From Pseudomonadota bacterium (GTDB lineage: Bacteria > Desulfobacterota > Syntrophia > Syntrophales > JADFWA01): a stretch of 9,586 nucleotides of DNA. The translations under genes and the position numbers were made by a program. How positions within the stretch are numbered: the stretch's first letter is position 1; each line of letters starts with the position of its first letter. This document shows positions 1-5,869 of this stretch, piece by piece. The stretch is taken from positions 1 through 9,586 of the forward strand of contig JAUWQS010000042.1 in the NCBI GenBank assembly GCA_030610915.1, in the 5' to 3' direction. The notes beneath the pieces were generated by a model. The model ran no database searches, had not been told where the DNA came from, and was given only the letters and a program-made list of their open reading frames with translations.

Positions 1-1
1 A

Positions 2-949
2 GCATCCACCCCCAATTGGGTAATCGAAAGGGTTGTCAATTATCTCACAGGATACCAGCGGGACAGGAAAAAGGAAGGGATGAGGAGGCCGCTGAATTTC
101 TGGGTATTTACAGTTACAACGGATATCTATTCCGCAATAGGAGCGGGGTGTCTGTCGCTGTCAAGCATGCTCCTTCAAGGGCTGAATGTTAATATCTTTA
201 GTATAATGACGGCATCTTTCTATGTGTATTCGATGCATACATTAAATCGCTTTATTGACCGGAAGCGCAGCAGCATAATAAGTTCATTCAGAGAAGATTC
301 CTACCTGAAACATAAAAAAGTGTATGTGAGCTCCGCAATTATCTCTCTGCTGCTTGCCCTGGCTCTTTCTCTGCTCACAGGCCTGGCTCCGTTTTTGCTG
401 CTGCTCTTGATTTCCCTTTTAGGGGCGCTTTACAATACAAGAATATTACCGCAAAACTGGAGTTTTAAAAGATTGAAGGACATACCCGGTTCCAAAAATG
501 TTTCCATGGCAGCGGCCTGGGGCATCGTGATTGCGGTTGTTCCGCAGATAGGAGTGAGCTTGAGCGTAACAACCGGAACGATATCAGCTTTTTTCTTTAC
601 CTTTGCAGTGGTTTTTGTGAGATCAGCCATGCATGATGTAACGGATATTCAAAGCGACAGGCTTATCGGAAGGGAGACCATACCTGTCCTTATAGGTGAA
701 GAAAACACCAGAAAACTTTTAAAGGGAATACTGGTCATTATGGCGGCAGTCCTTGTGGTGGCCCATCCCGCAGGATGGACATCCTCTTTAAGCCTTGCCC
801 TTCTGCCGTGCGTATTTTATGCGTGGATTTGTTTCAGATTTTGTGATAGAAAAATAAGGCTTTCCGTCGCAGTTCTGGAGGGCATTCTCGAAACAAACTA
901 TATAATCGCCGGCCTGGGCGCATTTTTGTGGCTCATTCTGGTTAGATAA
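2..949 (+). CDS. IspH (LytB) C-terminus fused in frame to a UbiA-type prenyltransferase (5' end outside window)
   Basis: The frame is open from base 2 to the stop at 947-949. The first codons read ASTPNWVIERVVNYL, which matches the characteristic C-terminal end of IspH, the iron-sulfur reductase that makes IPP and DMAPP from HMBPP. After a basic linker (about residues 18-26) comes a UbiA-type integral membrane domain of about 289 residues, starting at the Met at 80. It has several hydrophobic segments and a YNTRILP...LKDIPGSKN stretch typical of the family. Counting from that Met, the second Mg-diphosphate motif is intact (D186, D189, D193, then GRETIPVLIG). The first is degenerate: N56-R-F-I-D60-R-K-R-S64 where NDxxDxxxD is usual. 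UbiA enzymes attach polyprenyl chains to aromatic or other acceptors; the acceptor cannot be read here. An AAGGAAGGG just before Met 80 could also allow separate internal translation of the UbiA part. The IspH assignment rests on a short tail; the UbiA assignment is firm. Confidence 0.82.
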   Translation, partial: ASTPNWVIERVVNYLTGYQRDRKKEGMRRPLNFWVFTVTTDIYSAIGAGCLSLSSMLLQGLNVNIFSIMTASFYVYSMHTLNRFIDRKRSSIISSFREDSYLKHKKVYVSSAIISLLLALALSLLTGLAPFLLLLLISLLGALYNTRILPQNWSFKRLKDIPGSKNVSMAAAWGIVIAVVPQIGVSLSVTTGTISAFFFTFAVVFVRSAMHDVTDIQSDRLIGRETIPVLIGEENTRKLLKGILVIMAAVLVVAHPAGWTSSLSLALLPCVFYAWICFRFCDRKIRLSVAVLEGILETNYIIAGLGAFLWLILVR

Positions 950-959
950 CGAACAGTTT

Positions 960-1007
960 AAGTTTCGAGTTTCGAGTTTAAGTTCCAATGTCCGAAACTC
1001 GAAACTT
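960..1007. repeat. Inverted repeat with tandem GTTTCGA core between ispH-ubiA and the lipoprotein gene
   Basis: The 14-base arm AAGTTTCGAGTTTC (960-973) is perfectly complementary to GAAACTCGAAACTT (994-1007), with a 20-base loop. The left arm is itself a short tandem repeat of TTTCGAG. No T-run follows, so it is more likely a repeat-type hairpin than a classical intrinsic terminator, although it could stall transcription between the two genes. A related GTTTCGAGTTTTGAG block occurs at 2289-2320. Confidence 0.7.
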
Positions 1008-1030
1008 GTAGCAAGGAAGGTTGTGAAACT

Positions 1031-1621
1031 ATGATTGGAAAATCAGCGATTCTTTCTCTTTTCGCTTTATTTGTAATTATTCTCATTGGTTGTGGAAGTA
1101 TTCGCTATTGCTGGGTTGCTCAGGGCACAGGGAATTTCCATCCGAAAAGGATAGGGGTTCTCCCTGTTTACGTTGGACCTTTTGAGGAGGCGAGGGGCAT
1201 AATTGATCAGGTTATTGCCGGTGTTCTGATTGAGAAAGGATGGTTTACCGATGTCGTGGCGCCGGACACGGTAAAGGGTCAAATGCAGTCGAATGATGAT
1301 CTGAGAAAATATGTTTCCGGATATATTGCCAAACTTAGAACTGTAAACTTTTCCGACCCTGACCTGAGCCGGAAGATTGGTGAGGGATACCATGTAGATG
1401 CCTTCCTTGTTGTTAATTTAGAGCACTGGGATTATACTGTGGAAAGAGAGGATAAGATTGCCAGGGTTGGCTTGGGATTGAAGCTGGTGGAGGCAGAAAC
1501 GGGAAAGATAACCTGGAAAGCATGTCATTCTATAGCGGAAGGTTACTGGCTTTTCAAACCTGACCTTCCCGATGTGGCAAAGGATGTTGCGAAAAAGATG
1601 CTCAACTATATGCCGCATTAA
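1031..1621 (+). CDS. Outer-membrane-type lipoprotein of unknown function
   Basis: The protein is 196 residues with a signal sequence of the lipoprotein class: Lys4, a hydrophobic run to residue 17, then lipobox L18-I19-G20-C21. Residue +2 after the Cys is Gly, not Asp, so export to the outer membrane is expected. The mature part begins with a strand-like KRIGVLPVYVGPF and ends with ...LKLVEAETGKITWKA followed by an amphipathic helix (DVAKDVAKKML). This layout resembles small alpha/beta periplasmic lipoproteins of the CsgG/LpoB-like group, but I do not recognise a specific family and claim no function. The ATG at 1031 is preceded by AGGAAGG (1014-1020) at good spacing. The gene is isolated by repeats on both sides (960-1007 and from 1622), so it is probably its own transcription unit or a weak extension of ispH-ubiA. 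Confidence 0.85.
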   Translation: MIGKSAILSLFALFVIILIGCGSIRYCWVAQGTGNFHPKRIGVLPVYVGPFEEARGIIDQVIAGVLIEKGWFTDVVAPDTVKGQMQSNDDLRKYVSGYIAKLRTVNFSDPDLSRKIGEGYHVDAFLVVNLEHWDYTVEREDKIARVGLGLKLVEAETGKITWKACHSIAEGYWLFKPDLPDVAKDVAKKMLNYMPH

Positions 1622-1715
1622 GTCAGGTTGTTTAGACTGAAGGCTGAAGGCTGAAGGCAACACAAGCCGGAAGAGTTCATAGCTCATAGCTTAAAACTTG
1701 AAGGTGGGTGGGTGG

Positions 1716-1739
1716 CATGGACAAACTCGTTTGTCCGTG
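1716..1739. repeat. Strong hairpin CATGGACAAAC / GTTTGTCCGTG
   Basis: Eleven-base arms pair with one G-T wobble and a 2-base loop. The preceding bases are GGTGGGTGGGTGG and no T-run follows. It is therefore a palindromic intergenic repeat rather than an obvious terminator, though it could still affect mRNA end formation downstream of the lipoprotein gene. Confidence 0.65.
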
Positions 1740-1794
1740 CGTAACTACTCAGGCTGAAGGCTGTTATACTTGACACTGTTGTAACTTGCGTTTC

Positions 1795-1851
1795 TGTCAT
1801 TCCGAACGAATGTGAGGAATCTTAAGATTTCTCCTTTCAGTCGAAATGACA
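1795..1851. repeat. Element C copy 1: TGTCATT...AATGACA palindromic repeat
   Basis: The ends TGTCATTCCGA and TCGAAATGACA are inverted with one mismatch, and the centre GGAATCTTAAGATTTC forms a second palindrome. A second copy lies at 9510-9571 in the same orientation, and both are preceded by TAACTTGCGTT (1782 onward here, 9495-9505 there). This palindromic class is familiar from many environmental bacterial genomes as a dispersed non-coding repeat. I see no transposase. Confidence 0.8.
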
Positions 1852-1905
1852 AATAAGCTCAATTTGTGGCAGCGCGTAGTATAGTGCCTCGTAGTCTTCA
1901 GCCTA

Positions 1906-2228
<323 letters not shown>

Positions 2229-2237
2229 GTGACTATT

Positions 2238-2416
2238 CAGCCGCAGATGAACGCAGATAGTGCCTGAACGAAAACCCCGTTCAGGCACGGGTTTGAGTTT
2301 TGGGTTTCGAGTTTTGAGTTAAAAAAAGAAAGCACTTGACACCTTGAATCCTTTGTATCAACTGATCGGGAGAAGAACCCAAAATATCAGTGATAATCCG
2401 CGTAGATCTGTGGATA
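2238..2416. repeat. Inverted CCGCAGATGAACGCAGAT arms enclosing the ferredoxin-tmk spacer
   Basis: The bases at 2238-2258 (core CCGCAGATGAACGCAGAT) match the reverse complement of 2396-2416 at about 15 of 21 positions by hand. The arms bound the whole spacer between ferredoxin and tmk, including the 2260-2288 hairpin and a GGGTTTGAGTTTTGGGTTTC-type tandem block (2289-2320). The right arm lies inside the possible 22-codon upstream extension of tmk, which is one reason that extension is rejected. Confidence 0.55.
2260..2288 (+). terminator. Perfect 11-bp hairpin after the ferredoxin gene
   Basis: GTGCCTGAACG (2260-2270) pairs perfectly with CGTTCAGGCAC (2278-2288) around a 7-base A/C loop, 31 bases after the ferredoxin stop. 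The following GGGTTTGAGTTTTGGGTTT is T-rich but interrupted by G, so termination is likely but not textbook. Confidence 0.6.
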
Positions 2417-2455
2417 AGTAGTTATATTAAAATTTTCTCGCAGGAATCTATCTTT

Positions 2456-3118
2456 ATGAGATTATTCATAACCTTTGAGGGAATCGAAGGATGCGGAAAG
2501 ACCACCCAGATCAAAATGGCGGGAGAGTATCTGAAAAGCAGGAATATCCCCTTTATCATGACCGAAGAGCCTGGGGGAAGTCCTCTCGGGATGGAAATCA
2601 GAAAAATACTTTTGAATGAAGGCTCTTTCGAAATATGCGCCACATCGGAAGTTTTCCTCTTTTCCGCAGCCAGAGCCCAACACGTAAAAGATGTTATCCT
2701 GCCTGCCCTCAAAAGAGGAGATGTGGTTCTATGCGACCGCTTTTACGATGCCACCATCGCTTATCAGGGATTCGGACGGGGATTTGACATAGACACTATA
2801 CAAAAAATTAATGCGGTTTCGACAGGACAGTTAAAACCGAACGTGACTTTCCTTTTTGACGTTCCGGCCCCCGTTGGGATCAAAAGGGCTATGAAGAGGA
2901 TATCCCAAATAAGAGATATTAACAAAGAGGACCGCTTTGAGAAGGAGGAGATAGAGTTTCACAAGAAGGTCCGGGCAGGTTATTTTTCCCTTGCTGATAG
3001 CGAATCCGAAAGATTCAGGATAATAGATGGTTCAGAAGATATATCGGCAGTGCACAGAAAGGTATGTTCCTTGATATCCTCCCTGATTAACGATAACCGT
3101 TCACCGCAGAGACGCTGA
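2456..3118 (+). CDS. tmk: Thymidylate kinase
   Basis: It phosphorylates dTMP to dTDP with ATP, an essential cytoplasmic step of dTTP synthesis. With the ATG at 2456 the protein has 220 residues, normal for the family, and starts MRLFITFEGIEGCGKTTQ. The P-loop is GIEGCGKT (residues 9-16). The substrate loop DRFYDATIAYQGFGRG follows, then a lid and the EDRFEKEEIEFHKKVRAGY helix typical of bacterial Tmk. AGGA (2442-2445) lies 10 bases upstream; a GTG at 2390 in the same frame would add 22 unrelated residues encoded by a repeat arm. The last residues, about SPQRR, and the TGA itself are encoded by the left terminal repeat of the GxxExxY element, so the natural C-terminus has probably been replaced. 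It heads the block tmk-holB-ricT-metG. Confidence 0.95.
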   Translation: MRLFITFEGIEGCGKTTQIKMAGEYLKSRNIPFIMTEEPGGSPLGMEIRKILLNEGSFEICATSEVFLFSAARAQHVKDVILPALKRGDVVLCDRFYDATIAYQGFGRGFDIDTIQKINAVSTGQLKPNVTFLFDVPAPVGIKRAMKRISQIRDINKEDRFEKEEIEFHKKVRAGYFSLADSESERFRIIDGSEDISAVHRKVCSLISSLINDNRSPQRR

Positions 3119-3129
3119 GAACGCAGAGA
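3100..3129 (+). repeat. Left terminal inverted repeat of the GxxExxY element
   Basis: Contains CCGCAGAGACGC and ACGCAGAGA. It carries the tmk stop codon (3116-3118) and runs to within 4 bases of the GxxExxY start. The purine-rich GAGAG at its end is the only visible ribosome binding site for that gene. Confidence 0.85.
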
Positions 3130-3133
3130 GAAG

Positions 3134-3553
3134 ATGGATATTAACAAATTGAGCAGCAAGATTATAGGAGCTGCTATTGAAGTGCACAAAATCTTGGGAC
3201 CTGGCTTGCTGGAATCTGCTTATGAGCAATGCTTATGCCATGAGCTGAACCTCCAACAATTATCATTCGAGAGTCAGAGACCACTGCCTGTAGAGTACAA
3301 AGGGAAAAGATTGGATTGCGGTTACAGACTGGATATAGTTGTTGATAATGCTATTATACTTGAATTAAAGGCGTGCGAAGCGATTATATCGATACATAAG
3401 GCACAACTCTTGACGTATCTCAAATTGTCAGGTCTTCATATGGGATTGATTCTGAATTTCAATGTACCCGTTATGCATAACGGCATAGTGAGAATAGTGA
3501 ACAAATTAGATGAAAAAAAATTAATCTCTGCGTCCTCTGCGTCTCTGCGGTGA
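3134..3553 (+). CDS. GxxExxY family protein (PDDEXK_3 nuclease-like)
   Basis: The protein has 139 residues, of which about 125 match the family pattern. The name-giving motif is G24-L-L-E27-S-A-Y30 in IGAAIEVHKILGPGLLESAY. A PD-(D/E)xK-like core follows: D67 in CGYRLDIVV, then E77-L-K79 in IILELKA, and Q91-LLTYL. The fold belongs to the restriction-endonuclease-like superfamily. The biological role of GxxExxY proteins is not established, and DNA cleavage is inferred from fold only. The last residues (SASSASLR) and the stop are written by the right terminal inverted repeat, so the gene and repeats form one unit. It is unrelated to the surrounding nucleotide, replication and translation genes and looks like an insertion in their operon. 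Translation probably starts at ATG 3134, since the conserved region begins within a few residues. Confidence 0.92.
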   Translation: MDINKLSSKIIGAAIEVHKILGPGLLESAYEQCLCHELNLQQLSFESQRPLPVEYKGKRLDCGYRLDIVVDNAIILELKACEAIISIHKAQLLTYLKLSGLHMGLILNFNVPVMHNGIVRIVNKLDEKKLISASSASLR

Positions 3554-3554
3554 A
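3525..3554 (-). repeat. Right terminal inverted repeat of the GxxExxY element
   Basis: Reads TCTCTGCGTCCTCTGCGTCT then CTGCGGTGAA on the plus strand. It is the inverse of 3100-3129 with two mismatches and encodes the final residues and stop codon of the GxxExxY protein. Confidence 0.85.
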
Positions 3555-3586
3555 CTGACACTAACGAACATGACACAGGTAAATTG

Positions 3587-4582
3587 ATGTCCTTTAGCGA
3601 TATTTGTGGTCAGGATAAACAGATAGCTGTCTTGAAAAATGCGATGGGAAGGGGACGTGTTCCACACGCCTATCTTTTTCATGGAACAAGAGGTGTGGGA
3701 AAAAGAAAGACGGCAAAGGTCTTCGCAAAGGCCCTGAATTGTTCAAAAGAAAATCTCGACTCATGTGACAGATGCACATCCTGCATGAAAATAGACCACG
3801 GGAATCATCCCGATGTTATAACTATAGTACCCGAAGGGAATGTTATAAAGATCGACGCTATAAAAGATCTCCGGAGACAACTGAAGTTCAGACCATTCGA
3901 AGGGGGCAGGCGGGTTTTCATAATAGTGGATGCGGATAAGATGAACAGCGTCTCCGCCAATTCCTTTTTGAAGACGCTTGAGGAGCCATCTCCCTCCAAT
4001 ATTTTGATATTGACTGCATCTAACCCACACCTGCTTCCCGCAACCATCCTCTCCCGGTGCCAGCAGTTAAGGTTCAATCCAATACAGGTGGATACCGTCG
4101 CCTTATTTTTAGAGAAAAAATTATCTCTAAACACAGAATCGGCCTGTTTGCTTGCTTCATCATCCGGTGGAAGCATCGGAAAGGCGCTGGAAATGAGCGA
4201 GAATTCGTACCTGACATTCAGAAATGAGGTGATCGAAAGTGTAAACACCTTCAACTTTAAAGATCCCCTGAAATTCCTATCTCTTGTCGACAACTTTGGT
4301 AAAGAGGAGAAAGACGGAAAAGATATATTAGGGAAGCTTAAAATACTGAGATCCTGGTATAGAGATATACTGGTATATAAAGAAACCGGTGAGTCGAAAT
4401 CTCTTACCCATCGGGATCGCATTGAGATAATTAGAGATTTTGCCGAAAAGATATCGGGACTAAATATTTTGAAAAGCATAAAAACAATAAATCGCGCATA
4501 TAGCGCCATAGAACAAAATGCTAACAAACCGTTGATGTTGGAATGGATGATGTTTAAACTTGCAGATGTTCAACATTTGTAA
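3587..4582 (+). CDS. holB: DNA polymerase III delta' subunit (clamp-loader ATPase-like subunit)
   Basis: Delta' is the rigid stator of the clamp loader that places the beta clamp on primed DNA. The 331-residue protein shows the AAA+ layout: HAYLFHGTRGVGKRKTAK (Walker-A region, residues 33-41), a four-cysteine zinc module (C52, C60, C63, C66), RVFIIVDADKMN with only a degenerate Walker B, LKTLEEPSPSNILILTA, and the SRC motif (ILSRCQQLRF). GKRK replaces the usual GK[ST], which fits a subunit that need not hydrolyse ATP. The start is ATG 3587, with AGG at 3577-3579; a TTG at 3584 is also possible. The TGA overlapping this ATG (TGATG) suggests former coupling with the upstream gene. The stop TAA (4580-4582) lies within the first bases of element A, so the extreme C-terminus may be altered. 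Confidence 0.93.
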   Translation: MSFSDICGQDKQIAVLKNAMGRGRVPHAYLFHGTRGVGKRKTAKVFAKALNCSKENLDSCDRCTSCMKIDHGNHPDVITIVPEGNVIKIDAIKDLRRQLKFRPFEGGRRVFIIVDADKMNSVSANSFLKTLEEPSPSNILILTASNPHLLPATILSRCQQLRFNPIQVDTVALFLEKKLSLNTESACLLASSSGGSIGKALEMSENSYLTFRNEVIESVNTFNFKDPLKFLSLVDNFGKEEKDGKDILGKLKILRSWYRDILVYKETGESKSLTHRDRIEIIRDFAEKISGLNILKSIKTINRAYSAIEQNANKPLMLEWMMFKLADVQHL

Positions 4583-4692
4583 CTACTCAGGTGGATAGGC
4601 TGAAGACTGAAGACTGTTAGGGGAAAGCGGGAATACTGCGAATTTTGAAGCCATGTTTGGTACAAGAACCTGCTGTTTCTCCGCCAAAGTGC

Positions 4693-4735
4693 CCTAACCC
4701 GGACAAGCCGGAATAGCTCTTAGCTCTTAGCTGAA
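4693..4735 (+). repeat. Partial element D: CCTAACCCGGACAAGCCGG end plus AGCTCTT tandem
   Basis: The 21-base end at 4693-4713 matches the left end of the complete element D at 5730-5750 at nearly all positions. It is followed by TAGCTCTTAGCTCTTAGCTG. No closing inverted end follows; element B copy 1 begins immediately after. Confidence 0.65.
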
Positions 4736-4738
4736 AGC

Positions 4739-4826
4739 GTAATATAATAAGTTCGGGTAGGGGCGACTTTAGTCGCCCATATCGGGAGGTTAAAACCTCC
4801 CCTACCCTAATTTATTGAAAAGTTGC
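4739..4826 (-). repeat. Element B copy 1: double-hairpin repeat with GGGTAGGGG ends
   Basis: The core 4755-4807 (GGGTAGGGG...CCCCTACCC) contains two hairpins, GGGCGACTTTAGTCGCCC and GGGAGGTTAAAACCTCCC. Its reverse complement matches 9324-9376 at 51 of 53 positions. The match continues into the right flank (TAATTTATTGAAAAGTT), so the mobile unit is larger than the GC-rich core. Confidence 0.85.
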
Positions 4827-4827
4827 G

Positions 4828-4873
4828 ATTTTCTTTTGCCATTTTTACACGAATTTCACGACTAAGGGACTAA
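4828..4873 (+). repeat. 46-bp repeat arm before ricT
   Basis: Matches the reverse complement of 5660-5705 at 40 of 46 positions by hand. The shared core is CACGAATTTCAC followed by ACTAAGGG. The pair brackets the ricT gene. Confidence 0.75.
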
Positions 4874-4971
4874 TAGCGCTCTTCCTGTCCCTTCAGCCTT
4901 CAGTCTAAATAGCTTCAGCCTGACTACGTGAGTAGTTACAACCCGTTAACCACTTGACAAGGTTTGAAGAG

Positions 4972-5646
4972 ATGGAACAGATGAAAAATATTGTAGGTGT
5001 AAGGTTTAAAAAGAGAGGTAAAATATATAACTTTGATGCCGGGGATATTCAACTAAAGAAGAATGAAAGCATCATTGTCGATACCGGCAATCGATTGGCA
5101 ATTGGGAATGTTGAAACAGATATTAAACCTGTTCCTCTGGACGACTTGCCGAATAACCTCAAAAAGATTGAGCGCAAGGCTACAGAGGAAGATTTGAAGA
5201 TAAGAGAGGAGAATCAAAATCTTGAGAAAGATGCCTTCAGAATTTGCCTTGCTAAAATAAAAAAGAGAAACCTTCCCATGAAGTTGGTTACCGTTGAATA
5301 TATCTTTGATAGAAGTAAAGTAATATTCTACTTTACTGCGGAGAGCCGTGTTGATTTTCGGGAGCTTGTCAAGGATCTTGTGGAACAATTCAGAACGAGG
5401 ATCGAATTAAGACAAATCGGGGTAAGAAATGAAGCTGCTATGTTGGGCGGCATAGGAATATGCGGCAGGGAGATTTGTTGCGCCAGATTTCTTCGCAGTC
5501 TTGACCGTGTATCGGTAAAGATGGCGAAGGAACAGCATGTGTCGCTAAATCCTGAAAAGATATCGGGACCTTGTGGAAAACTCATGTGCTGTCTCGCTTT
5601 TGAATATGACGGTTATCTTGATTCGAAAGAGGGACAGAAAAATTGA
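4972..5646 (+). CDS. ricT: RicT/YaaT-type PSP1 domain protein
   Basis: The protein has 224 residues from ATG 4972. The N-terminal IVGVRFKKRGKIYNFDAG and the region VEYIFDRSKVIFYFTAESRVDFRELVKDLVEQFRTRIELRQIGVRNEAAMLGGIGICGREICC are the signature of the PSP1 family. Two cysteine motifs stand out, CGREICC and CGKLMCC; in the Bacillus homologue RicT, conserved cysteines bind a [4Fe-4S] cluster in the RicA-RicF-RicT complex that affects RNA processing. Whether that complex exists here is unknown. The conserved position between holB and metG supports the call. Start choice: a TTG at 4954 and an ATG at 4981 are also in frame; I prefer 4972 because AAGG (4959-4962) is 9 bases upstream. The gene is flanked by inverted copies of a 46-bp repeat. 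Confidence 0.92.
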   Translation: MEQMKNIVGVRFKKRGKIYNFDAGDIQLKKNESIIVDTGNRLAIGNVETDIKPVPLDDLPNNLKKIERKATEEDLKIREENQNLEKDAFRICLAKIKKRNLPMKLVTVEYIFDRSKVIFYFTAESRVDFRELVKDLVEQFRTRIELRQIGVRNEAAMLGGIGICGREICCARFLRSLDRVSVKMAKEQHVSLNPEKISGPCGKLMCCLAFEYDGYLDSKEGQKN

Positions 5647-5659
5647 CGTTGATGTAAAG

Positions 5660-5705
5660 TTAGGCCCTTAGTTGTGAAATTCGTGCAAAAAAGGCAAAAG
5701 AATTT
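5660..5705 (-). repeat. 46-bp repeat arm after ricT
   Basis: Inverse of 4828-4873 (40 of 46 identical). It starts 13 bases after the ricT stop and is followed by GGTAACGGTTCAAAGG and then element D. Confidence 0.75.
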
Positions 5706-5729
5706 GGTAACGGTTCAAAGGAAAAACAA

Positions 5730-5864
5730 CCTAACCCGGGTAAGCCGGAAGCAAGAAGCTCATAAGCTCATCAGCTCATCAGCTCAGCGGTTAAAAGCTG
5801 TCAACACTGAACACTGAACACTAAACACTGAACTCTCTTTTGTTTCCGGCTTGTCCAGGTTAGG
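5730..5864 (+). mobile_element. Element D: 135-bp unit with 21-bp inverted ends and tandem-repeat core, directly before metG
   Basis: The left end 5730-5750 (CCTAACCCGGGTAAGCCGGA...) matches the inverse of the right end 5844-5864 at 18 of 21 positions. The interior has (AGCTCATC)n at about 5758-5785 and (GAACACT)n at about 5803-5833, with no coding capacity. The right end supplies GGTTAGG immediately before the metG start. Left ends of the same type occur at 1663, 1918 and 4693, each followed by a different tandem block. Confidence 0.72.
5858..5864 (+). promoter_or_regulatory. Ribosome binding site of metG formed by the end of element D
   Basis: GGTTAGG lies 5 bases before ATG 5870 and is the last part of the element D inverted end. 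No other purine-rich site is nearby. Confidence 0.55.
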
Positions 5865-5869
5865 TTTTC

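Larger units (their letters stand above)
3100..3554 (+). mobile_element. GxxExxY element: one gene bounded by 30-bp terminal inverted repeats, inserted between tmk and holB
   Basis: The left arm (3100-3129, starting TTCACCGCAGAGACGC) and the reverse complement of the right arm (3525-3554) agree at 28 of 30 positions. The only cargo is the GxxExxY gene; its TGA (3551-3553) lies within the right arm. The unit separates two genes that are normally close neighbours. A 6-base direct repeat TAACGA occurs just outside (3088-3093 and 3562-3567), but 6-7 bases of uncertain origin sit between it and the arms, so it is only a possible target duplication. No transposase is encoded. Confidence 0.8.
4579..4939. 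mobile_element. Element A copy 1, composite, with GTAACTACTCA ends and other repeats nested inside
   Basis: It begins GTAACTACTCAGGTG (4579-4593) and ends in the inverse, CGTGAGTAGTTAC (4927-4939). Positions 4579-4692 match the reverse complement of 7550-7662 at about 86% by hand alignment. The right end (4915-4939) matches the reverse complement of the other end of that copy (7501-7525). Between the two ends lie a partial element D, element B copy 1 and the 46-bp arm, so this copy appears to have received later insertions or recombined. It fills the holB-ricT spacer, which has no gene. Confidence 0.75.

Noticed and set aside
1861..1890. Sigma-54 promoter starting at TGGCAGCGCG
   Set aside because: The GC element (TTGC at proper spacing) is absent.
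2336..2358. Promoter with TTGACA (2336-2341) upstream of tmk, and similar TTGACA at 1770
   Set aside because: No -10-like hexamer occurs at 16-18 bases; the nearest TATA-like bases are too close.
2390..2455. A 22-codon GTG-start extension of tmk
   Set aside because: The added residues come from a repeat arm, and the ATG at 2456 has AGGA at proper spacing and gives the normal Tmk N-terminus.
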